Source: JACZST01 sp964195155 (lineage in GTDB: Bacteria; Actinomycetota; Acidimicrobiia; Spongiisociales; UBA5794). From it: a stretch of DNA of 6,753 nucleotides. Made by a program: the position numbers and the translations under genes. The notes below the pieces were generated by a model. That model was not told where the DNA came from. It saw only the letters and a list, made by a program, of their open reading frames with translations, and did not search any database. Every line of letters begins with the position of its first letter. Position 1 is the stretch's first letter. This document shows, piece by piece, positions 1 to 5,443 of this stretch. The DNA lies in NCBI GenBank assembly GCA_964195155.1, contig CAXMOP010000092.1, forward strand, positions 1 through 6,753, in the 5' to 3' direction.

Positions 1-389
1 CGAGCCTGGTTGGGCCAGATCCCCGAGTCGGCGATGTCGTACAGACCCTGCGACAGGCCTTCCATCTCGGCAACGAAGTCGACCGTCGGGAACACCGCCT
101 CGAGACCCAATCTGTCCGCCACCTCTTGAGCGAGGTCGATCGAATAGCCCTCGTTGTCGCCGGTGTCCACGTTGATCAGCGTGAACGGCGGGAAGTTCCC
201 GGTCGTCACCACGATCAGCTTGCCCTCCTCGACGAGACCCGGCACCTCGGCAACCGCCTCGGTCGTGGTGGTTGCTGCTGCTTCAGCTGCGGTGGTGGTG
301 GTGGTGTCGTCGGAATCGCCGCAGGCCGCCGCCACCAGCGCCAACGCGATCATGAGTACGGCCAATCTTGGCCAGTGCTTGCCAGTCAT
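1..389 (-). CDS. ABC transporter substrate-binding lipoprotein, family 3 (N-terminal part, cut by window edge)
   Basis: This is probably the extracytoplasmic binding protein of an ABC importer for an amino acid or similar small polar solute, anchored to the outer face of the membrane. About 129 residues are visible. Residues 1-22 form a lipoprotein signal (Lys4 and Arg8, then a hydrophobic stretch from L9 to A22) ending in LVAAAC with the lipid-modified Cys at 23. A low-complexity Asp/Thr/Ala linker runs to about residue 48. The SBP_bac_3-type domain then begins with GKLIVVTTGNFPPF and continues through NEGYSIDLAQEVADRLG and LYDIADSGIW, the usual opening of family 3. The ATG is supported by GGAGGG just upstream (393-398 on the plus strand), although the spacing is short. 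The gene lies 105 bases downstream of the SDR gene on the same strand, so it may be cotranscribed or have its own promoter. The ligand cannot be told from this half; permease and ATPase genes would be expected beyond position 1. Confidence 0.85.
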   Translation of the reverse strand, partial: MTGKHWPRLAVLMIALALVAAACGDSDDTTTTTAAEAAATTTTEAVAEVPGLVEEGKLIVVTTGNFPPFTLINVDTGDNEGYSIDLAQEVADRLGLEAVFPTVDFVAEMEGLSQGLYDIADSGIWPNQA

Positions 390-420
390 CTGCCCTCCAT
401 CATCAACTCTTTTGCCCTGT

Positions 421-473
421 GGATGCCGTTCCACTAGGCGGAACGGCGTCTCGCTCAAGCATAGCGACGAGAC
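421..473. repeat. Two overlapping inverted repeats between the SDR and the binding-protein gene
   Basis: Hairpin A has perfect 8-base arms, GCCGTTCC (425-432) and GGAACGGC (440-447), with a 7-base loop. It extends outward to 421/451 with two G-T wobbles. Hairpin B pairs GTCTCG (448-453) with CGAGAC (468-473), with an additional inner CT/AG pairing and a small bulge. The two share bases 448-451, so they cannot both form fully. No U-tract follows on either strand, so a classical intrinsic terminator is not supported. A U-less terminator for the four-gene run, a 5'-leader structure for the binding-protein mRNA, or an operator are all possible. A weak TATGCT, a possible -10 box on the minus strand, lies at 463-458, without a convincing -35. 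The rest of the 390-494 gap shows nothing else. Confidence 0.5.
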
Positions 474-494
474 CCGGCCGCCACCGGTGGACGG

Positions 495-1253
495 TCACGG
501 GATCGCCGTTCGTTGCCCGGCATCAAGGAGCAGCGTTCCACCGGTCATGGCTCGCGCCTCGGGTTCGAGCAACATCATCACCGCCCACACCACCTCGTCG
601 ATGGTGACGATGTGCCCGATCGGGGATCGCGACCTGAACTCCTCCATGACCTCGTTTTCCGAGATTCCCCGCGCCGCGGCGGCATCCGCAAGCAGGGTCC
701 GGAGACGGTCCGTCCACACCGGCCCCGGCGCCACCACATGGGAGGTGATGCCGCGGCCGCCCAGGGATCGGCTCAGCTGGCGGATCAGGTTTGACAGGGC
801 AGCGTTGCCCACACCGGCCGTTGTCGCCTCCGGGATCGGGTCGTAGCCGAGGTTTCCGCCGAGCACGACGATCCTCGAGTCTTCGCCAAGTTGGTCGTCG
901 ACGGCACGCACCAGACGCATCGTGCCGTTTACCTTGACATCAACTGCGGCGAGGATGGCCTCCGGCGTCACCTCGTCGATGTGGCCCCCCATCGGGGCGG
1001 CGGCGGCGTTGATGGCGGCACGACAGGGTCCGTGGAGTGCTTCGTGGATCACGGTGACGCAGTCGTCGTCGCCGATGTCGGCCACGCAAACCTCGTAGTG
1101 ATCCAATCCCTCGCCAACCACGGCCAGCGCGGCCTCGGTCCGACCAACGGCGAGGACCCCGAGACCCCGATCGGCGAGACGCTGCACGATGCGGGAACCG
1201 ATGGCGCCCCCGGCGCCCACGACGACTGCCCACTCCTCAGGATTGCTTGTCAC
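495..1253 (-). CDS. SDR-fold protein with a degenerate catalytic tetrad
   Basis: A 252-residue protein with a classical short-chain dehydrogenase/reductase fold and normal family length. The N-terminal dinucleotide motif is GAGGAIG (13-19), followed by the second strand ending VGR (36-38), then D59, and INAAAAP (81-87) at the place of the NNAG motif. The structural Asn is kept in VNGTM (N109). The usual catalytic Ser region reads VLGGN (130-134). The usual YxxxKAAL reads AGVGNAAL (146-153), so Tyr and Lys are Ala and Asn. The C-terminal VVAPGPVWTDR (173-183) and GGTLLLDAG (238-246) are typical SDR features. Cofactor binding is plausible, but ordinary carbonyl/alcohol chemistry is doubtful; a non-catalytic partner or a different reaction is possible. 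The GTG start at 1253 is chosen because GAGAGGAG precedes it by about six bases and it overlaps the upstream TGA (GTGA); a longer reading to an ATG at 1295 would lie inside the upstream gene. Confidence 0.88.
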   Translation of the reverse strand: MTSNPEEWAVVVGAGGAIGSRIVQRLADRGLGVLAVGRTEAALAVVGEGLDHYEVCVADIGDDDCVTVIHEALHGPCRAAINAAAAPMGGHIDEVTPEAILAAVDVKVNGTMRLVRAVDDQLGEDSRIVVLGGNLGYDPIPEATTAGVGNAALSNLIRQLSRSLGGRGITSHVVAPGPVWTDRLRTLLADAAAARGISENEVMEEFRSRSPIGHIVTIDEVVWAVMMLLEPEARAMTGGTLLLDAGQRTAIP

Positions 1254-1621
1254 TCGCTGCTCCTCTCGCGCATCGCCTCGGCCAGGTCGTTCCACACCCG
1301 GTGGCTGGTAATTCGGCCATCCACAAGTTCGAAACGATCGATGAAGCGCACCCCGGCGAAGGGTCGTCCGGCCAGATCCTCGCCCTCGAGTTCGCCGAAC
1401 GCGTACACCACGATCGATTCTGCGGCGCCGATCACGTCGAACCCCTCGAATACTTTGCGAATGGCCCGATAGCGGCCCGCCGCCGCAGCCACCTGGGCGT
1501 CGAGGTCGTCAAAGCGGCGCCCGCCGGGAAATGTGATCTCTGCCTCCGGTGCCAGATGCCGCCGGGCTTCTTCCAAGTGCCGCTCCTCAACGAGACGGAG
1601 ATAGATCCGAACGATCTCCAC
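1250..1621 (-). CDS. NTF2/SnoaL-like small protein
   Basis: About 123 residues with the pattern of the NTF2-like superfamily (SnoaL, ketosteroid isomerase, dehydratase relatives): an N-terminal helix (IVRIYLRLVEERHLEEARRH), APEAEITFPGG, then alternating strands ending FIDRFELVDGRITSHRVWND, a hallmark of SnoaL-like domains. Members are small cone-shaped cytosolic proteins that act as isomerases, cyclases, hydrolases or binding proteins, so the reaction cannot be inferred from the fold. The gene sits between the second racemase paralogue and the SDR, ends in a 4-base GTGA overlap with the SDR start, and is surely translated as part of the same transcript. The start is ambiguous. GTG at 1621 has GGAG (1627-1630) five bases upstream and follows the previous stop by ten bases. 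An in-frame ATG at 1654 would add 11 residues and overlap the upstream gene by 23 bases, but lacks a clear ribosome site. Confidence 0.83.
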   Translation of the reverse strand: MEIVRIYLRLVEERHLEEARRHLAPEAEITFPGGRRFDDLDAQVAAAAGRYRAIRKVFEGFDVIGAAESIVVYAFGELEGEDLAGRPFAGVRFIDRFELVDGRITSHRVWNDLAEAMRERSSE

Positions 1622-1626
1622 CGCTG

Positions 1627-1630
1627 CTCC
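1627..1630 (-). promoter_or_regulatory. Ribosome binding site deciding the NTF2-like start
   Basis: On the minus strand GGAG lies five bases before GTG 1621 and just after the TGA (1634-1632) of the upstream racemase-like gene. It favours the GTG over the in-frame ATG at 1654, before which I see no purine-rich site. Confidence 0.55.
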
Positions 1631-1631
1631 A

Positions 1632-2390
1632 TCACGCACGCCGGTGCGCCGCATCGAGCATGGCGTGGATCATCTCTTGCTTGGGAACCAGCGGCCGGGG
1701 AAACGCCAGGCGGCTGTGCGAAAGCCCTGCCGCCAGGAAGGTCTCCGCCAGCTTGTACGAGAGCGGGCCGGGGTTGACGACCGGGACCGGGAGCCGGGCG
1801 GAGAGATGCTCGTGTGCTTCGTGCATCGTGGTCGATCCGAGGCAAATGACATCGGCGCCGCAATCGACGAGGCGCAGGCACGCCGCCTCCATCTTCGGAA
1901 ACACCTCGTCCCGTTTGTCGCCGATCAGCGTGGCATAGTCCGGCTCGGTGTCGAAGTGCTCCACCCCGGCGCAATAGCTGGCGAGCCCCCAGTCGTCCAG
2001 GGACTTGCGCATCCGTGCAAGCGCAGGCTCCCATTGGGCGAGGACGCCGAAGGATCTGCCAAGGGTCAGCGCAAAGAGCAGCGACGCCCTGCCGGGACCC
2101 ACCACCGGGATGTCGAGCATGGAGCGAAGAGCATCGACGCCCGAGTCGCTTGCGGTGTCGATCACCACCGCGTCGTAGCCTTCGGTCTCGGCGCCGAGGC
2201 CGGCTTCGAGGATGGCGACATCGAGCAGCAGCCAGTCGTGCGGGCTCTGGAAGCTGGTCGGTCCGGCGGCGACCGGACGGAAGTCGTACGTGACCTCGGC
2301 GCGGACCGCAGCCTCTGAGAGCTGGGCCTTGCGCCTGGCCACACCCTCGTCATCGAAGGCGAAGGGCACAAGCACCAGGATCCGGTTCAC
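1632..2390 (-). CDS. Asp/Glu/hydantoin racemase-superfamily protein, paralogue 2
   Basis: A 252-residue protein of the Asp/Glu/hydantoin racemase superfamily, at the usual length of about 230-260. The first half has ILVLVPF (4-10), ILEAG (60-64), EGYDAVVIDTASDSG (70-84) and IPVVGPGRA (94-102). The second half has the repeat-related VICLGSTTMHEAH (181-193) and LPVPVVNPGPLSY. This superfamily normally uses two cysteines as a two-base pair, in an A-C-x-x-D type motif and an LGCaGM type motif. By motif alignment these positions are Thr79 and Ser186 here, so the chemistry is uncertain: racemase, isomerase, decarboxylase or something else. Cys140 (CAG) and Cys183 (CLG) are shared with the neighbouring paralogue. 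Its GTG start overlaps the stop of that paralogue by four bases (GTGA), with GAGGGG upstream. The two genes look like an old tandem duplication that has since diverged. Confidence 0.85.
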   Translation of the reverse strand: MNRILVLVPFAFDDEGVARRKAQLSEAAVRAEVTYDFRPVAAGPTSFQSPHDWLLLDVAILEAGLGAETEGYDAVVIDTASDSGVDALRSMLDIPVVGPGRASLLFALTLGRSFGVLAQWEPALARMRKSLDDWGLASYCAGVEHFDTEPDYATLIGDKRDEVFPKMEAACLRLVDCGADVICLGSTTMHEAHEHLSARLPVPVVNPGPLSYKLAETFLAAGLSHSRLAFPRPLVPKQEMIHAMLDAAHRRA

Positions 2391-3169
2391 TGCGGCCCCT
2401 CGACTTCAGCCGCCGCGGTCAGCATTGCCGAGATCATCTCCGGCTTGGGCACAAGCGGCTCCGGGTACGCCTTCCGACTGTGGCTCAGCCCGAGCGACAG
2501 CATGGCGTCTGCGGTCAGATATGACAGGGGGCCCGGGTTGAGAACGGGCACCGGGAGTCGCTCCTGGAGGTAGCGATGGGCCTGGTGCATCGTGGTCGAG
2601 CCGAGGCACACCACATCGGCACCGTCCAACTCGACGAGTTGCACCGCAGCTTCGTGCAGCAGGGGAAGCAGGTCTTCCTCCTTGCCGTCGAAGAGGTTCT
2701 TACTGTCGGGTTGGGTATCGATCGATCGCATGCCGGCGCAGCGATCCTCCATAGCGAGGTCGCGCAGGGTCCGTTCGTAGAGGCCGAACCATCGCTGCCA
2801 CATCGAAAGCACGCCGAAGCGTCGGCCAAGCATGAGTGCGGTCATGAACATGGTCCTGCCGGGCGCAATCACCGGAATGCTGAGCATTGATCGCAAGGCC
2901 GCAACCCCCGAATCGCTGACGGTGTCGATGCATACGGCGTCGTAGCCCTCCTCCTCCGCCCGCATCCCCGCCTCGAGGAGCGTGATGTCGGCCAGCACGT
3001 AGTCGTGGGCCGACACATAGTTGGATGGGGCGGCCCGTGTTGATCGATAGTGCAGCTCGACCGACGCCGGCAGCTGCACCTCGTCCCGCTGCTCCGTCCG
3101 TTTGGACAGCTGGTCTGGCGTCATCGGGAACGGCACAAGAACCAGGATTTTGCGAGCGTCTTGGGTCAC
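2387..3169 (-). CDS. Asp/Glu/hydantoin racemase-superfamily protein, paralogue 1
   Basis: A 260-residue protein, first gene of the four-gene minus-strand run and clearly homologous to the next gene along its whole length. Shared blocks are KILVLVPF (7-14), EEGYDAVCIDTVSDSG (73-88), IPVIAPGR (98-105), LGRRFGVLSMW (114-124), RCAGM (143-147), VVCLGSTTMHQAH (186-198) and LPVPVLNPGPLSYL. As in its paralogue, the superfamily's two catalytic Cys positions appear as Thr83 and Ser191. It differs by having Cys80 directly before the first motif and a longer N-terminus and C-terminus. The start is GTG 3169, since no ATG is available. Directly upstream is TAGGGT with a six-base gap, which could be a -10 box of a leaderless transcript or a weak ribosome site. 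It probably acts in the cytosol; whether the two paralogues form a hetero-oligomer or treat different substrates is unknown. Confidence 0.85.
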   Translation of the reverse strand: MTQDARKILVLVPFPMTPDQLSKRTEQRDEVQLPASVELHYRSTRAAPSNYVSAHDYVLADITLLEAGMRAEEEGYDAVCIDTVSDSGVAALRSMLSIPVIAPGRTMFMTALMLGRRFGVLSMWQRWFGLYERTLRDLAMEDRCAGMRSIDTQPDSKNLFDGKEEDLLPLLHEAAVQLVELDGADVVCLGSTTMHQAHRYLQERLPVPVLNPGPLSYLTADAMLSLGLSHSRKAYPEPLVPKPEMISAMLTAAAEVEGPQ

Positions 3170-3198
3170 CGGGCGACCCTAGTGAATAGGGTGGGTGT
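3170..3198. promoter_or_regulatory. Mirrored divergent promoter/operator region
   Basis: Only 29 bases separate the divergent GTG starts at 3169 (minus) and 3199 (plus). The centre is an inverted repeat ACCCTA-GTGAA-TAGGGT (3176-3192). On each strand TAGGGT fits the actinobacterial -10 pattern TANNNT and is followed by exactly six bases and then GTG, the spacing expected for leaderless transcripts. The plus-strand AGGG (3188-3191) could also serve as a ribosome site, seven bases before GTG 3199. No convincing -35 is seen on either side. The repeat could equally be an operator for one regulator controlling both directions. Confidence 0.5.
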
Positions 3199-4560
3199 GT
3201 GTCTGTGGACGTTGACCTCGTCGTTGCCGGCGCCGGCGCCGCCGGTCTGGCCGCTTCGATAGCCGCCGCCGATGGCGGCGCTTCGGTGCTGCTGCTCGAA
3301 GCCAGGGAGACCTTCCGCGAGGGCAGCAACACCGCCATGAGCACCTCGATGATCCCCGCCGGAGGCAGCCGCTGGCAGGAGGACGCCGGGATCGACGACT
3401 CCCCAGACCTCTTCTATGAGGATCTCATGGCAAAGACCAAGGGCACCGTCGATCCCGTGGTGGCGAGGTCACTGGTCGAAGTGGCGCCGACGCTCGTCGC
3501 CTGGCTCGCCGACGACTGTTCCGTTCCCCTGGAGTTGGTCACCGACATCACGTATCCGGGAACCTCACGACAACGGCACCACTCGGTTGCTGAACGGGCT
3601 GGGACGGTGCTGCACGGCCATCTGCTCGCAGCAGCGGCGCACCGCCAGAACATCACGATGGTCGTCCCGAGCCGGCTCGTCGCCATCGAAGAGGCGCCGG
3701 GGGGCTGGTCGGCCACGACGGAGCGACCAGACGGCAGCGGCGAGGCGATTGTCACCGGCGCCGTCGTGTTCGCCACCAACGGCTTTGGCGCCAATGAGGC
3801 CATGGTGCAGCGGTACATCCCCGAGATCGCCGACGGCCTCTACTTCGGAGGCGACGGAAGCACCGGAGATGCGCTGATGATCGGCGTTGCCCTGGGCGCC
3901 GACACCGGGTTTCTCGGTGCCTATCAGGGCCACGGGTCGGTGGCGACACCCCACGGGGTGCTGCTGACCTGGACCACCATGACCAACGGCGCCATCCTGG
4001 TCAACGCACGCGGCGAACGTTTCCAGAACGAGACCATCGGGTACTCGGAGTCTGCAGTCCATGTGCTCAATCAGCAGGGGCAGTTTGCCTGGGCGATCTA
4101 CGACGAGGTCATCCACGACAAGGCGCTCCCGTTCAAGGACTACCGCGACCTGGTGGAGATGGGCGGTGTGCGATGGGCCGACGACGTCGCCGGCGCCTCC
4201 GCCATCATCGGGTGCAAGCAGGAGCACGTCGAGGCGACGATGGAGAACGTGTCGGCGTTCGCAGCCGGTCGTGAGGACCCGCTGGGTCGAGCCGACTGGG
4301 GGCACGTCCCGGAACCACCGCTGGCGCTGGTGAAGGTCACGGGTGCGCTGTTCCACACCCAGGGTGGCCTCAGGGTGGACGGGCGGGCGGCGGTTCTCCG
4401 CAACGGCGAGCCGATCCCCGGGCTCTTCGCCGCCGGTGGTGCCGCGGCCGGGGTTTCCGGCGAGCACGCCTCCGGGTACGTGTCGGGCAACGGGCTGCTG
4501 AGTGCCCTCGGACTCGGTTACCTCGCAGGGAGGTCGGTGGCCGCCGACCTCAGCCACTGA
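3199..4560 (+). CDS. FAD-dependent oxidoreductase, fumarate reductase/KstD flavoprotein type (FAD_binding_2)
   Basis: A 453-residue flavoprotein of the fumarate reductase/succinate dehydrogenase/3-ketosteroid dehydrogenase superfamily, which adds or removes hydrogen across C-C bonds next to carbonyl or carboxyl groups. The ADP-binding Rossmann motif is GAGAAG (11-16), followed by VLLLEA (30-35) with Glu34 for the ribose, and a Ser/Thr-rich flavin loop SNTAMSTSM (43-51). AILVNARGERFQNET is the usual capping-region signature. FHTQGGL (385-391) matches the family's active-site HTxGG. The C-terminal flavin motif is GLFAAGG (408-414), then GYVSGNGL (426-433). The Arg of the NRLGGN motif in true fumarate reductases is not evident there, so the substrate probably is not fumarate. 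There is no signal peptide or haem motif, so it should be soluble. GTG 3199 is preferred, with AGGG seven bases upstream; GTG 3205 is an alternative. Its last 11 bases overlap the end of the converging oxidoreductase gene. Confidence 0.9.
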   Translation: MSVDVDLVVAGAGAAGLAASIAAADGGASVLLLEARETFREGSNTAMSTSMIPAGGSRWQEDAGIDDSPDLFYEDLMAKTKGTVDPVVARSLVEVAPTLVAWLADDCSVPLELVTDITYPGTSRQRHHSVAERAGTVLHGHLLAAAAHRQNITMVVPSRLVAIEEAPGGWSATTERPDGSGEAIVTGAVVFATNGFGANEAMVQRYIPEIADGLYFGGDGSTGDALMIGVALGADTGFLGAYQGHGSVATPHGVLLTWTTMTNGAILVNARGERFQNETIGYSESAVHVLNQQGQFAWAIYDEVIHDKALPFKDYRDLVEMGGVRWADDVAGASAIIGCKQEHVEATMENVSAFAAGREDPLGRADWGHVPEPPLALVKVTGALFHTQGGLRVDGRAAVLRNGEPIPGLFAAGGAAAGVSGEHASGYVSGNGLLSALGLGYLAGRSVAADLSH

Positions 4561-5443
4561 GTACGGCGGGCGCCAAACGTCGCAGGGTCTCCGCCTCGTC
4601 GAGCGGTCCGCCGGGAACCACCAGGAGCGAGACGTTGTCGGCGGACGCAGCGTGATGTTCGGCGATTCGCCTTGCGATCGCATCCTCGTCCCCGATGGCA
4701 TAGATGGCGTCGACGATGCGATCGGAGCCGCCGTCGGCGAGGTCGTCCTCATCGAAGCCGATCCTCCGTAGGTGCCGGCGATAGTTGGGCCATTTGATGA
4801 AGCGCTGCAGGTTGTCCCGTGCGGCCGCCCTCGCCTCTTCAGGGTCTGCGGTCAGCAGAACGCCCTGTTCGACTGCCAGCAAGGGCCCTTCGCCGGCGAT
4901 CCCTCGCACCGTCGACGTGTGGTCCGGAGTCGTCAGGAAGGTATGCATACCGTCGGTCATCTCTGTGGCCAGGGCAACCATGCGCGGGCCCAATGCCGCG
5001 AGCAGTCGCGGTGCCGGGCGATCGGGCAGGTGCCCGTCGTACGGAGCCTCGTTCATCGCCTCGAGATACGATCGCATCGCCTCGAGCGGCTTCTCGTAGG
5101 TGTTGCCGCGCAGAGCCGCGCTGTCGCGATGGGCGACGCCCATCCCCAGCACGAACCTTCCTGGGAAGGCGTCGGCCAGTGTCCGGCCCGCATTCATCAT
5201 GGCCGTGGCATCTCGATTCCAGATGACCGCGATGGCGCTAGCCACGGTGATTTCCACCGTGGCTCCGAGCACCACAGCAGCAAACGTCAGCACATTCTTC
5301 GCACCGGCCGACTCGGAGAGCCACAGGCTCCCGTACCCGAGCTGCTCCCACTCACCGACCAGCTCGAGCGCTTCGGCGGTCGGGCGCCGCTGGAGACCTC
5401 CGCTGAACACGCCGACGGCGCCGACATGGGTGGTGCCGCTCAC
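4550..5443 (-). CDS. LLM-class F420-dependent oxidoreductase (TIGR03620-like)
   Basis: A 297-residue luciferase-like monooxygenase-fold protein. The family forms an eight-stranded barrel that usually transfers hydride to or from the deazaflavin F420 in Actinobacteria. Visible family features are EWEQLGYGSLWLSES in the first part, ITVASAIAVIW, then RTLADAFPGRFVLGMGVAH and TYEKPLEAMRSYLEAM, which I recognise as the TIGR03620 (MSMEG_4141-type) pattern. LLAALGPRMVALATEMTDG and the terminal NVSLLVVPGGPLDEAETLRRLAP complete the domain. Substrates in this subfamily are largely unknown. The GTG start at 5443 overlaps the stop of the CoA-transferase gene (GTGA) and has AGGGG about five bases upstream, so the two are translationally coupled and probably act in one pathway. 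The use of F420 rather than FMN is inferred from the family. Confidence 0.9.
   Translation of the reverse strand: MSGTTHVGAVGVFSGGLQRRPTAEALELVGEWEQLGYGSLWLSESAGAKNVLTFAAVVLGATVEITVASAIAVIWNRDATAMMNAGRTLADAFPGRFVLGMGVAHRDSAALRGNTYEKPLEAMRSYLEAMNEAPYDGHLPDRPAPRLLAALGPRMVALATEMTDGMHTFLTTPDHTSTVRGIAGEGPLLAVEQGVLLTADPEEARAAARDNLQRFIKWPNYRRHLRRIGFDEDDLADGGSDRIVDAIYAIGDEDAIARRIAEHHAASADNVSLLVVPGGPLDEAETLRRLAPAVLSG

Noticed and set aside
266..310. GGT/GCT-type triplet repeat resembling a microsatellite
   Set aside because: It is fully explained as the coding sequence of the Thr/Ala linker of the lipoprotein read on the minus strand.
421..451. Intrinsic terminator
   Set aside because: The stem is strong, but no T-run follows it on either strand, so it is reported only as an inverted repeat.
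154..846. A 230-codon plus-strand open frame rich in Ser, Ala and Val
   Set aside because: It runs antisense across the lipoprotein and the SDR gene, both with clear family motifs. The low-complexity segment is only the reverse of the Thr-rich linker.
1644..2318. A 224-codon plus-strand open frame
   Set aside because: It is antisense to racemase paralogue 2 and has no family features of its own; the frame is kept open by GC bias.
3565..4752. A 395-codon minus-strand open frame opposite the flavoprotein gene
   Set aside because: It lies antisense to a well-conserved gene, its translation is Pro/Arg/Ser-rich without recognisable motifs, and such long shadow frames are expected in high-GC DNA.
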